This document shows positions 36,782-46,361 of a stretch of DNA of 55,545 nucleotides, piece by piece. The notes beneath the pieces were generated by a model. It saw nothing but the letters and a program-made list of their open reading frames with translations. It did no database searches and had not been told where the DNA came from. The translations under genes were made by a program, and so were the position numbers. The stretch comes from Candidatus Zixiibacteriota bacterium (GTDB lineage Bacteria > Zixibacteria > MSB-5A5 > GN15 > FEB-12): NCBI GenBank assembly GCA_024278935.1, contig JAJRSF010000050.1, forward strand, positions 1-55,545, given 5' to 3'. Position 1 is the stretch's first letter; each line of letters begins with the position of its first letter.

Positions 36782-38370
36782 TTATTTAAATTTCGAACTG
36801 AATTCAGTACGTTTTGCTTCATTTTCTGTTTTTGTATACAAGTCAATTAGATATCTGATAGCTTCCTGAGTATGAGAATTATCATCTCCAAAGTGATTTA
36901 AAAATATATCGTATGACATTTGAAGATACTTTTCGGCTTGAGCATAGTCTTCTAATAAAAAGCTACCTCTCCCTATATATGTCGTTGCGTATGCTATCAT
37001 CCAATTTCCTTCCGGCAATGATAACTTTCTCAGTCGATAAGCTTCTTTAAGATGCACCAATCCTTCAGCAGGTCTGCCTGTGAGAACGAACATTCTACCT
37101 AAGCCTGCCAATGGAAAAGCAATATTGACATGGTCCTCAGGGAGGTTCTTCTGTAAGATTTTATAACTTCTCAGATAATGTTCTTCGGCTTTATCATATT
37201 TTTCAAGTTTAGTCTCAACATTTGCCAAGGACTGCATGATACCGCCAGTATAGTGATGGTCTTCGCCGACAATTTTCAGTAAAATATTGAGAGCAGAATT
37301 ATAAAGCTCTTCGGCTTGTTCTTCTTTCTCAGTTCTATAGTATAAACTCGCGAGTGAACCCATGCTTGCTATTACTTCAAAATTATTATCCCCTAATATT
37401 TCTCGTCGCATTGATAGAGATTCTTTTAAGAAGATTTCCGCGGTATCTACCATTTCATTATTTTGATACAACCTGCCAAGGTTGTTCATAGTATAGGCAA
37501 TTTCTAAATGAGGTTTTTCCATAACAGACAGTTGAATCTGCAAAGCTTCTTCATATAGTTTTTGAGACTTTTTAAAATTATTCTCAAGACGAGATAATGT
37601 TGCCAATGAGATCAATTCGATTGCAATCAATGTATCATTTTCAGCAAGAATAGATTTTTTTAAAGTATACGCTTTATTGTACATAGTATCAGCTAGTTTA
37701 TACAATCCTAAATCGTAATTGACATCGCCTAAACTGTGATACACATCTGCAATACCAATAATATTTTCAGGGTTGAATTCTTGACGCAATGCTAGTGATT
37801 TTTCGGATAATTCTTTTGATTTCTCCAAGAGTCCTAAGCTATAATAAACACCGCTTATAACTTCCATCATTTCAGATTTTATAATTGGTTGATCGGCAAG
37901 TTCTTCATCTAGGCGATTTACACCCTCATCAACCAACTGACGTGCTGTAATTGTTTCACCTTTTGATTCCGATGGATTGGCTACATCAAATATAGATGTT
38001 ATGAAAGAACTGATCTGTTTTGCTTTGGCTGCTTCAAGCTGTGCTTTGTCTCTTTCGTCAGCTAGTTTCATTGTATAAAAACTGATAAGCCCAATAATGA
38101 GAATTATAAAAATTGTCAATCCAAAGACAGCACTTCTATTTCTGTTTACAAATTTATTCGTACGATAGAGAATAGTCGTAGGTAAAGCCAAAACCGGACG
38201 CCCGTTTAAATATCTTTTTATATCATCAGCAAATTGTTCTGCAGAATCATACCGACGGTCTTGTTCTTTTTCGAGTGCCTTTAAACAAATATTATCTAAA
38301 TCGCCAAGCAGGATATTTCTTAATTTTTTCGGTTGAGTCTTTCTCTGTTTTGATACTGTTTCAGAAGTTA
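36782..38370 (-). CDS. TPR half of a Ser/Thr kinase-TPR protein (continues the kinase gene after a frameshift)
   Basis: C-terminal half of the kinase gene upstream. It begins in the frame reached by a -1 shift at the A7 run (38371-38377) and opens with KITSETVSKQRK, then KALEKEQDRRYDSAEQFADD, the usual end of a bacterial kinase domain. A membrane helix (VFGLTIFIILIIGLISFYT) and about 340 residues of tetratricopeptide repeats follow; YNLGLYKLADTMYNKAY-type units are spaced by about 42 residues. The first possible start inside it is a TTG at 38191 with no ribosome-binding site, so it is not an independent gene. Kinase-helix-TPR proteins of this type are common in Acidobacteria, Planctomycetes and relatives. 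Confidence 0.8.
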
Positions 38371-39339
38371 TTTTTTTAACGAACTGTTTGCTTTTTGAGT
38401 AAAAACTGTTGATGGTTTTTTGGGGTCAGTATGACAAATAATTTGTTCAAGTTCGCCCTGTGTTTTACCTGAAGTGTCATATGGAGATTGCCCCGAAAGC
38501 AATTCGTATAAAAGTACACCTAATGAATAGACATCCGATGATGTCGTTATCGGTTCCCCTTTGACCTGCTCGGGAGAAGCATATCCGGGGGTCATCAGAC
38601 GATAGCCGGTTTGTGTCATTTCAGAATTAAATTCACCTAATTCATCTTCCGCAATTAATTTAGCAATTCCAAAATCAAGCAGTTTGAGTTTGCCATCAAG
38701 TGTTACAATAATATTGGCAGGTTTTAAATCTCGATGGACAATAAAATTTTTATGAGCATATTGGACCGCATCCAAAACTTGCTGACACAGTTTTATTCGT
38801 TCGTTTATAGGTAGTTGATGGTTGTCGCAATACTTACTTATCGCCTCACCCTCGATATATTCCATCGTGAAATATGGCAGACCGTTTTCAGTAATGCCAC
38901 CATCGTAAAGACTTGCGATATTTGGATGTACCAGTTTTGCTAATATCTGACGTTCGGTTTGAAACCTTCGAATTGTTTCTGTCGAGTCCATTCCCTTTTT
39001 AATAATTTTAAGTGCGACTTTTTGCTTAAACTGTTTTTCATCTCGTTCGGCAAGATAAACTTCACCCATACCACCATATCCGATTTGACTGATTAAATGG
39101 TATTCCCCGATTTTTTTTCCAACTAAAGAAATGCTCTGTGCAATATCAATCAATTCGACTAATGGTTTTTCTAAAAGCGAAGATTCATCGGCATCAGCTT
39201 TTAACAATGAATCTATTTCTTTTTTTAAACCATCGTCATCGCCGCAATATTTTTGCAATAACTTATCACGCTGGTTTAGGTCAGCATCGACAACTTTTTC
39301 AAAAATTGATTGGATTTGTTCCCAGCGTTTAGCATCCAT
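38368..39339 (-). CDS. Ser/Thr protein kinase (Hanks type), N-terminal half of a frameshifted kinase-TPR gene
   Basis: Cytoplasmic Hanks-type kinase domain, 323 residues before the stop. A short helical N-terminal segment (about 1-70) is followed by the glycine loop IGYGGMGEVYLAER, the Lys in KVALKIIKK, the catalytic loop HRDLKPANI and DFGIAK. The segment TPGYASPEQVKGEP marks the activation-loop/APE equivalent. It ends LKK-stop at an A7 run: TTA AAA AAA TAA. A -1 shift on A-AAA-AAA restores the normal kinase C-lobe and the TPR domain. It lies 5 bases after the ECF sigma gene, so the two are almost certainly an operon and the kinase may control the sigma factor. Confidence 0.88.
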   Translation of the reverse strand: MDAKRWEQIQSIFEKVVDADLNQRDKLLQKYCGDDDGLKKEIDSLLKADADESSLLEKPLVELIDIAQSISLVGKKIGEYHLISQIGYGGMGEVYLAERDEKQFKQKVALKIIKKGMDSTETIRRFQTERQILAKLVHPNIASLYDGGITENGLPYFTMEYIEGEAISKYCDNHQLPINERIKLCQQVLDAVQYAHKNFIVHRDLKPANIIVTLDGKLKLLDFGIAKLIAEDELGEFNSEMTQTGYRLMTPGYASPEQVKGEPITTSSDVYSLGVLLYELLSGQSPYDTSGKTQGELEQIICHTDPKKPSTVFTQKANSSLKK

Positions 39340-39344
39340 TTCAA

Positions 39345-39911
39345 CTACTCATCTTTTAATTCGCGAATCAACCATGCCCGAGATAATCGCCAATCTCTTC
39401 GAACCGTCGGCAATGATACCTGCAGTACTTCAGCAATTTCATTAAACTCTAACCCGCCAAAAAATTTAAACTCAACAATTTTGCTCTGCCGTTCATTCAT
39501 GATTTTTAATTTTTCCAAAGCTCGGTCGAGCATGATAATCTCCTCGGCATTGCTTTCTTTCGACATAAACTCTTCGTTACAAGTAACCACCGGAGCATTA
39601 CCGCCCCTTTTTTCGGCAAGCCGTTTATTGGCATGATTGATTAGAATACGCCTCATCGCAATCGATGCTAAGGCAAAAAAGTGTGCTCGGTTTTGCCAGT
39701 TTGTGTTTTTTTGATCAACAAGTTTCATATACGCCTCATGCACCAATGAAGTCGGCGAAAGAGTATGTCCCGAACGTTCGCTATGCATTTGGTTACTTGC
39801 CATCTGACGCAAGTGGTCATAGACAATCGGGATTAGGTTATCAACTACCGACTTATTCCCATTTGATATCTCGTGCAGAAATTGTGTTATATCTTTTTGA
39901 GGCTGTTTCAT
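39345..39911 (-). CDS. ECF-type RNA polymerase sigma factor, kinase-associated
   Basis: Extracytoplasmic-function sigma-70 family protein of 188 residues. Region 2 includes SLVHEAYMKLVD and the DNA-melting area FFALASIAMRRILINHANK. Region 4 includes the helix-turn-helix FNEIAEVLQVSLPTVRRDW. The HEAYMKL and RRDW patterns resemble the TIGR02999-type sigma factors found next to Ser/Thr kinases in Acidobacteria and Planctomycetes. No anti-sigma gene is nearby; the kinase directly downstream (5 bases away) is the likely regulator. Target promoters are unknown but could include the adjacent lipoprotein, cytolysin and caspase genes, which lie on the same strand. No shared promoter motif was established by eye. 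Confidence 0.88.
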   Translation of the reverse strand: MKQPQKDITQFLHEISNGNKSVVDNLIPIVYDHLRQMASNQMHSERSGHTLSPTSLVHEAYMKLVDQKNTNWQNRAHFFALASIAMRRILINHANKRLAEKRGGNAPVVTCNEEFMSKESNAEEIIMLDRALEKLKIMNERQSKIVEFKFFGGLEFNEIAEVLQVSLPTVRRDWRLSRAWLIRELKDE

Positions 39912-40053
39912 ATTTATATCTGTTTTGTTATATTATATAATATAGGTCAATTTAATAGAGTAAGCAAGAGATTATCTGCCTGACTGCAATGCTATAGCTT
40001 ATAAAAGCAGTTAAAGATTCGCCTGTTAGATATTAATAAAATGATTTAATAAG

Positions 40054-40086
40054 AAAAGCCGGAGTCTGATCCCCGGCTTTTTATGA
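40054..40086 (-). terminator. Rho-independent terminator after the NapC-like gene
   Basis: AAAAGCCGG (40054-40062) and CCGGCTTTT (40073-40081) form a GC-capped stem with a 10-base loop. On the minus strand, where the NapC-like gene stops at 40087, the hairpin is followed by a T-containing tract. Confidence 0.8.
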
Positions 40087-41577
40087 TTATTCAATATAAG
40101 AATTGATAAATTCTTGTTGTAAATATTTATGCATCTCATAATTCGGGTCAAGCGTATCAGGCATTAGTAAAAATTTAAATGGCTGATCCTGTTCTTCGGC
40201 AAGAATTGAATGGCACAAAGTACAGTCATACCCAATCGACTTATTATCATCACTTTTGAAATTTGAATTGTGGCATCTAAAACAACCATTGGTTTCATTT
40301 GCATGACCAATATGGCTAGGATAAGAGCCCCATTCAATTTTCATTTCATGATGAATATTTCGGTTATAGATATCCCGAAGAGTCGAAACGGCGGCATCGA
40401 TTTCTCTCATTTTTGATATGACAAGTTTTGGATAATTTGTCCTATAAAAATGATACATATGATTTTCGATACCTGCCATAGCAGCTTTATTATCAGCATA
40501 GCCAGACAATATTGCTCCGAGGGCTTCACGTTTTAAAAACGGAAGTTCCCGACTCATCAAACCTTTTCGAATCCGTACATCGATTGCTTTTTCCGGGTCT
40601 TCATAAATATGAGTAGCTCGGTTATGACAATCAACACAATCCATCGAACGGGATTCAATAACTTCAGAATCAGCATATTGAGAATTGTGATATCTTATAA
40701 ACGATCCATCCGGTTGCTTTGCTTCCGCCCAGATTATCTTGGTACGTTTTTCATCGGCATAAGCATAATGAACTTCGTTCTCTTTTGCGATATGCCAATG
40801 GATACCTGCTTTACCGGAAGTTCGTTCAGCATCAATTTTCATATTGAGAGTCGTGTATGCCACCGTAGAATTTGAATCGGAAGCATAGCTGACTATCGAC
40901 TTCAATTTGTTGCCGTAGAATTTTTCCGGCCAATGACATTTTTCACAGGTTTCCCGTGCCGGTCTGAGTTGATTGACCGGTGTTGGAATCGGACGTTCCA
41001 ATAAATCAAACGTCACCGAAACCATCTGCCAGATACCGTTCATTTTACTGGAGACCAAAGCATCCATTCCTTCACCGACATGGCACTCGACACAATTGAC
41101 TCGTGAATGAGGCGATTGTTTGTATGTAACCCATTCCGGGTTCATTACCGAATGACATGCTGTTCCACAGAATTCTGCTTCGTCCATAAAAGTGAACATA
41201 TTTAAAAAGATGGCACTGAGAAAAATAACATTTATCAGCGAAAAGATACCAATTGTCTTTAATATCCGAGAGCCGTAAACACCGCTCTTAATATCACCTT
41301 CTGAAAATTGAGAAGCTAATAGTTCCTGAATATTTTGACCGGTCTCTTTTTTGAGCGTGTACCACCCTAGTGCTATCAATGCAAGCCCAGACATAAACAT
41401 TAATGGCAACACCATATATGTTATCAATCCGATATATGCATTGGTCAAAGAACCAACGATACGGAAGAATTCCAGCAACACCATCGTAATAAACGATGAT
41501 GTTGTTATAATGACGCCTAATTTTCCATACCATTTAATCGAGACGCATCGTATAAAGTTTAGATATTTATCTATCAA
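40087..41577 (-). CDS. NapC/NirT-like multihaem quinol-oxidising cytochrome c
   Basis: Membrane-anchored cytochrome of 496 residues, probably the quinol dehydrogenase partner of the octahaem reductase next to it. Hydrophobic helices lie near 20-45, 50-70 and 107-128. Six haem sites are visible: CGTACH (a CX3CH form), CVECH, CEKCH, CVDCH, CFRCH and CTLCH. The segment CGTACHSVMNPEWVTYKQS followed by CVECHVGEGMD is the NapC/NirT/NrfH-type N-terminal pair. The protein is more than twice the length of NapC or NrfH because of a C-terminal extension of about 230 residues with two more haems. It follows the octahaem gene by about 15 bases. The pairing of a HAO-like protein with a NapC-like protein is known from Campylobacterota nitrite/hydroxylamine reduction. 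Confidence 0.85.
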   Translation of the reverse strand: MIDKYLNFIRCVSIKWYGKLGVIITTSSFITMVLLEFFRIVGSLTNAYIGLITYMVLPLMFMSGLALIALGWYTLKKETGQNIQELLASQFSEGDIKSGVYGSRILKTIGIFSLINVIFLSAIFLNMFTFMDEAEFCGTACHSVMNPEWVTYKQSPHSRVNCVECHVGEGMDALVSSKMNGIWQMVSVTFDLLERPIPTPVNQLRPARETCEKCHWPEKFYGNKLKSIVSYASDSNSTVAYTTLNMKIDAERTSGKAGIHWHIAKENEVHYAYADEKRTKIIWAEAKQPDGSFIRYHNSQYADSEVIESRSMDCVDCHNRATHIYEDPEKAIDVRIRKGLMSRELPFLKREALGAILSGYADNKAAMAGIENHMYHFYRTNYPKLVISKMREIDAAVSTLRDIYNRNIHHEMKIEWGSYPSHIGHANETNGCFRCHNSNFKSDDNKSIGYDCTLCHSILAEEQDQPFKFLLMPDTLDPNYEMHKYLQQEFINSYIE

Positions 41578-41591
41578 AATATACCTCTACT

Positions 41592-42923
41592 TTATTTTGT
41601 ACTTTTGTACATATTCTCGTAAATTTTCTGCATTTCGCCGGAACGAATCTTCTCTTTTAAATCTTTAGTAGGTTCTGCCAGCCATTGATGCATCGGATCA
41701 GTCTTAATCATATTGTCAATGTACGCATTGACTTTTGGATTATTAAATTTACGCGCTTCAGGTAATAATTTGAAATAGAATGTATGAGCAACATCATAGA
41801 TACCATGCCACCAAGTATAATCAGGTCCCATCATAGCAGCACCGTGGCGAGCACGACGACCTTCATGATGCCAAAGTTCCCAATAGATCCATTCGATTTC
41901 ATTACTGAATGCAGCAGGATTTTCAAGAAGATTTTCTGACCGAACTAATTTGATAATTGCTGTGGCAGGTTTTGCAAATTTGTCATTGTAAAGATTAACT
42001 GTCGCATCAAATTGATAATAATGACCTTCAGCAAAATGTTTACCATGACAAGTTGTACAAACAGTCATCATGTTTTCTTTTTTGACTTTCCAGTTATCTT
42101 TTCTTTTAGATACCGGTGGACGAAGTGTCCAGGAAAGTCTGTCGCCTACATCATGAGTAACAGGACGGTCTTTAGATGCTGACATATGACAAGTCGCACA
42201 TGTCGGAGCTTCATAATAATCTACACCAACAACCCATTTGTCAGAGTCTAGATTCATTTTATCTTTATTGGTATAGAATGCATTACCATGTTTTGATTCT
42301 TCATAAATTTATTTTTGAGGATGATCAGGTCCTAAATGACATTTAGAACATGCTTCTGGTTGTCTTGCTTGAGCAGCCGAGAAAGAATGACGAGTATGAC
42401 AAGCAGTACAGGCACCTTTGGAACCATCAGGATTTATTCTTCCAATACCTGAATTAGGGAATGATTTTAAAGATAGTTTGTTTGGAGAATTTGGATCAAT
42501 CTCTACAACCCCTCCATGACAATTCTGACAACCGGTAACAGCAACAGGTTCGCCACCTGCTACATGCGCGAGGTAGGCATCTTTTGAATCTAAAATTTCT
42601 CCTGCTGTTGCGTGATAAGAAGCTTGTACTTCTGCTGCTTCTTTTTCATGACACTTTCCACAATCTTTTGGTGTTACCAAAGTTGCTATATAAGCACCTT
42701 CATGCTCATATGCATCTGATTCACTTTTGTTCGCCTGATGACAATCAAGACAGGTCACTTTGTGAGCCGCATGTTTTGATTGAAACCATTGATTGTATAA
42801 CCCCATAGATTTTTCTTTATGGCAAGTCATACATTTTCCGGCAACCGTTTCCTCTTTAACAGCTGCAAACAAACTACTGATTCCAAATACAAGAATCAGA
42901 GCAAAAACAATTACACCTCTCAT
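41592..42923 (-). pseudogene. Octahaem HAO-family cytochrome c interrupted by an in-frame TAA
   Basis: Periplasmic hydroxylamine-oxidoreductase-like octahaem cytochrome of about 443 codons. A signal peptide ends near SSLFA. Six haem sites precede the stop (CMTCH, CLDCH, CGKCH, CQNCH, CTACH, CSKCH) and two follow it (CATCH, CTTCH), giving eight. The stop TAA at 42309-42311 sits in GPDHPQK-stop-IYEESKHG, where a Glu codon GAA would fit. Both flanks are in the same frame and uninterrupted otherwise. After the last haem come WHHEGRRARHG and GPDYTWWHGIYD, typical of the family. With the adjacent NapC-like protein the likely reaction is nitrite or hydroxylamine reduction to ammonium. The reductive versus oxidative type depends on a crosslinking Tyr I could not place with certainty. 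As written, the protein would be truncated after haem 6. Confidence 0.83.
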
Positions 42924-43010
42924 ACTTACTCCTTGAAATATGTTATTATTATGTATTATTACGGTCTACTTATGCTTATATAGCCCTATTCTATCCATTA
43001 TTATATAGTA

Positions 43011-43054
43011 TATATATCAGGTTAGGAGCAATTAAAAAATATGACATAAGTCAA
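43011..43054 (-). promoter_or_regulatory. CRP/FNR-type box and promoter upstream of the octahaem operon
   Basis: ATGACATAAGTCAA at 43041-43054 has the core TGAC-ATAA-GTCA, close to the two boxes upstream of the GltD-like gene (TGAC-CTAA/TTAA-GTCA). On the minus strand TATATA/GATATA elements lie at about 43011-43018, so the box would be centred near -41.5 from a start at about 43006. The -10 match is weak in AT-rich sequence. The divergent pentahaem gene on the plus strand starts 340 bases away and could also be served. Apart from this, the 471-base divergent region (42924-43394) shows no gene. Confidence 0.55.
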
Positions 43055-43394
43055 ATATTGTCATGATTTTGTGAAAATAATAACAAGACAATTTCGGTCA
43101 CGATATAAAATTGTAATAAAAGCCATTGAATTCGAGACAACTAACTTGGTTTAAGCATTTCGCGACTCTCTTCTTTGATTTTTGTAAAATTTCTGTAGAC
43201 CATTTAAACATAGATAAATATTAATTTTGAAGCGACTAATTCTGTCATCTTTTATTTCTTGCAAAAGAAAATATCCAATCTGATAGAATAAAATTAAAAC
43301 GCTATTGACTCTCAAAAAAGCTCTTGTTAAATTCTTTAATAGATATGTTAGTATTTATTTACTTACTTACGTTAAAACGTGGAAGGAATTCATA

Positions 43395-44783
43395 ATGTCA
43401 CCTCTTAAAATCTCTCTAAGTTCTCGACCGTCAAACAATTTATACTACTCTTTACTCGCACTATTTTGTTTGATTTTATTAACCGCCATGCCATTAACTG
43501 CCGGTGATAATGCAACTACCGCAGAGTATACTTATGACGATTGGGAAGAACCTACTGCTTGTGGTCCTGATTGTCATGTTGACATTTATCAACAATGGAA
43601 ACAGTCGATGATGTCGCAGTCGTATACACATCATTGGGACGAAATAGAATATTTTAAACTGGCAGTACCTCACGCAGAAAAGGATTCAATCGTTGCCGGC
43701 GTGAAAGCAGGATGTAACGGATGCCATGCACCGATGTCTTTTTTAGTCGGCGATATTCCTCCTCCAAGACCATCAGAAAATTCCCGTGCTAACGACGGTG
43801 TACATTGTGATTTCTGCCATACTATTACAGGCTTTGACGGTGACGTACCATTTAATTTCAATTATGTAATCGCACCTGGAGAGATCAAGTATGGACCTCG
43901 TGAAAATTCAGATTTAGCTCCTCATTAAACTTATAAATCCGATTTCTTAGGAACTGCCGAATTCTGTGGTATCTGTCATAATGAAAAAGACCCCTATGGT
44001 ATTTGGGTAAAATCAACTCATCTAGAATGGAAAGAAGGACCTTATGCGGCTAAGGGTGTCCTCTGTCAGGATTGCCATATGACCAAAGCAAAATCTTATA
44101 CTGCTTTAGATGGTAATGCATATGATGATGCGAGACAGCATCTGTTTCATGGTGCTCATGACCCTGGTAAAATAAGAGGCGTTGTTGAACTTCGGATTCA
44201 TCCTGATGTCAACGAAAGTAAATCAGGCGAATCAGTCAAATTCACCGTTGCTCTCTTCAATCAAAAAGCCGGACATAAATTCCCTACTGGGTCAGTTGAA
44301 GACCGTATTCTTTGGCTGCATGTTGAAGCTACCGATGCTGCCGGGAATGTATATCACCTTCCTGTTGATAAAAAAGGATTTGATGGAGAAGAATATACAA
44401 TTGGTGCTGATATTTTAGCATATCAGGATATGGGTATCGCTCTTGATGATCCAAATTTCGAAGGTGTACAGCGTGATGGAATTCCGATCGGTGACCGTAT
44501 TTTCCGCATGCCATATTTTGATCCGCAAGGAAGAATGACAATTCAGCAATGGAACACAAAATCATTAGGTGTTGATTACCGTATTGGACATCTTGAAACT
44601 AAACTTGAAACTTACTCCTTCGCATTACCTGATGGAATTGCACAGGGACAGATGAAAATTAGTGCAACACTAAATTATCAACTCCTCGTTAAACCGGTTG
44701 CTCAATTCCTGGGTGTTCCTGATGAAGAATCAAAAATCATGGAAGTTAACAACCACACAACCTATCTTGAAATTCTACCATAA
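43395..44783 (+). pseudogene. Pentahaem cytochrome c with C-terminal beta domain, interrupted by an in-frame TAA
   Basis: Secreted multihaem cytochrome of about 462 codons. ATG at 43395 follows GGAAGG at suitable spacing and gives a signal peptide ending near LTAGDN; the upstream in-frame ATG at 43305 is less likely. Haem sites are CGPDCH (CX3CH), CNGCH and CDFCH before the stop and CGICH and CQDCH after it. The TAA at 43926-43928 lies in LAPH-stop-TYKSDFLG and a GAA codon would fit. The C-terminal 230 residues form a beta-rich domain with GHKFPTGSVEDR, a region seen in other multihaem proteins of this kind. It lies divergent from the octahaem/NapC genes, suggesting a nitrogen-oxide-linked electron carrier. 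The function is not certain. Confidence 0.78.
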
Positions 44784-44810
44784 AATTAATTAGTATACTT
44801 TCCCAATATA

Positions 44811-44840
44811 GCCGGTGAGATTTTCTTACCGGCTTTTTAT
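44811..44840 (+). terminator. Rho-independent terminator after the pentahaem cytochrome gene
   Basis: GCCGGT (44811-44816) pairs with ACCGGC (44828-44833), with additional AG/CT pairing inside, followed by a TTTTTA run. It lies 27 bases downstream of the stop codon. Confidence 0.75.
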
Positions 44841-44960
44841 TTCATTTCTCTCTAAAATTTTTAGTTTCATTTTTTGCTATTTTTCTGTTTACTATGCTCT
44901 TAGGTAATGACGGGGGCTTTTCTCTGCGGTAATTTTCTTTTAACAGAATGAAATGGTGTA

Positions 44961-46232
44961 ATGGATCAGTTTTTTACAAAAATTAAAAATATATTATCAG
45001 ATAATAATAAGAAAAGATTAGTCGAAAATTTCTTCTCATTATCAATTCTCCAACTTGCCAATTTTCTCTTGCCGCTCATAACCATCCCCTATTTAGTGCG
45101 TGTTCTTGGAGCTGAAAAATTTGGACTGGTCATGTTTGCCTACGCCTTTAACCAATATTTTGTCATGCTGATAGATTTTGGTTTTAACCTCTCTGCCACT
45201 CGAGAAATCGCCCTGCACCGAGATGACCCAAAAAAAGTACATGAAATTTTCTGGTCGATTATGATTATCAAAACTGCTTTCCTCATAGGTGGTTTTCTTA
45301 TATTACTGAGTGTGACTAATTATTTTGATAAATTCCAAACTGATTATCATATCTATCTCCTCAGTTATGGCGTCACTATTGGGCAGGCATATTTCCCAAT
45401 CTGGTTTTATCAGGGAATGGAGCGAATGAAATTCGTAACTATTCTCAATGTCGTCGCAAAAGCACTTTTCGCATTGCTCTTATTCTTTGCTGTCAAAACA
45501 CCCGATGATTTCATCTATGTGCCACTCATGAATTCGCTCGGCTTTATCGCAGCATCGTTAATCTCATTCTATTTGGTCTTCAAAGTCTTTAAAGTTAAAT
45601 TTGTAATGCCAAGTTTTTCCACAATTATCCTGATGCTCAACAAGAGCTACCATTTTTTCATCTCACGTGCGGCAGTTTCGTTTTACACCAACAGCAATGC
45701 TTTTGTTATTGGAATAGTCATGGGCAATGTCGCAGTTGGCTATTACACCGCTGCCGAAAAATTGTTAAATGCCATCACCGCATTGTATGTACCGCTAAGC
45801 GATAGTTTATATCCGTACATGTCCAAAAGAAAAGATATTAAAACGTATAAAAAAATATTCACACTCGCCACAGCAGCCAATCTGGTTTTATGCTTTTTCA
45901 TATTTCTCTTTTCTTATCAAATTATCGCACTGATTTACGGAGCAGGTTTTGAACAGTCAGCAGCACTTCTTGAACTTTTTGCTATTTTGGCAGCTATTTT
46001 GGTGCCATCTATTTTGCTTGGCTACCCACTCTTGGCGGCGATGGGATTCCCGGGATACGCAAATTATTCCGTCGTAATCGCAGCGATTATCCATGTTATT
46101 ATGTTGCTGATTTTTATTCCAATATTAAATTTAAAACTAGTTGTTATATTATTGATTATTACCCATTTAGTAGTTATTCTTATTAGAATAATTGGTGTGA
46201 GAAAAAAACTCGTTTCTGTGTGGAAAGATTAG
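44961..46232 (+). CDS. Wzx-type oligosaccharide flippase (RfbX family)
   Basis: Inner-membrane polysaccharide repeat-unit flippase of 423 residues with 12 or more hydrophobic helices. It opens with the family pattern LSILQLANFLLPLITIPYL and VRVLGAEKFGLVMFAYAF, typical of RfbX/Wzx proteins of the MOP superfamily. The segment FFISRAAVSFYTNSNAFVIG near residue 230 marks the second half. It is the first gene of a plus-strand polysaccharide cluster ending at 52685. The upstream intergenic contains the pentahaem terminator, so a promoter for the cluster probably lies in 44840-44960, though none is clear. Confidence 0.88.
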   Translation: MDQFFTKIKNILSDNNKKRLVENFFSLSILQLANFLLPLITIPYLVRVLGAEKFGLVMFAYAFNQYFVMLIDFGFNLSATREIALHRDDPKKVHEIFWSIMIIKTAFLIGGFLILLSVTNYFDKFQTDYHIYLLSYGVTIGQAYFPIWFYQGMERMKFVTILNVVAKALFALLLFFAVKTPDDFIYVPLMNSLGFIAASLISFYLVFKVFKVKFVMPSFSTIILMLNKSYHFFISRAAVSFYTNSNAFVIGIVMGNVAVGYYTAAEKLLNAITALYVPLSDSLYPYMSKRKDIKTYKKIFTLATAANLVLCFFIFLFSYQIIALIYGAGFEQSAALLELFAILAAILVPSILLGYPLLAAMGFPGYANYSVVIAAIIHVIMLLIFIPILNLKLVVILLIITHLVVILIRIIGVRKKLVSVWKD

Positions 46233-46361
46233 ATCTTAATGTGTGGCATTATAAATATTGAGAAGAAGTACTCTTGTTTTTTTGCAAATGAGTACCTCTA
46301 AAAAACCCAAAAAAAACTAAATTAACTATATGCAGACTTATTCAAGGAAAGATTTAAAATT

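Noticed and set aside
43395..44783. NrfA-type pentahaem nitrite reductase
   Set aside because: It has five haem sites but no CxxCK catalytic haem, and its C-terminal half is a beta domain without haems.
46240..46300. Terminator-like inverted repeat GTACTC/GAGTAC with a T-rich loop
   Set aside because: The stem is short and the T-run is in the loop instead of after it.
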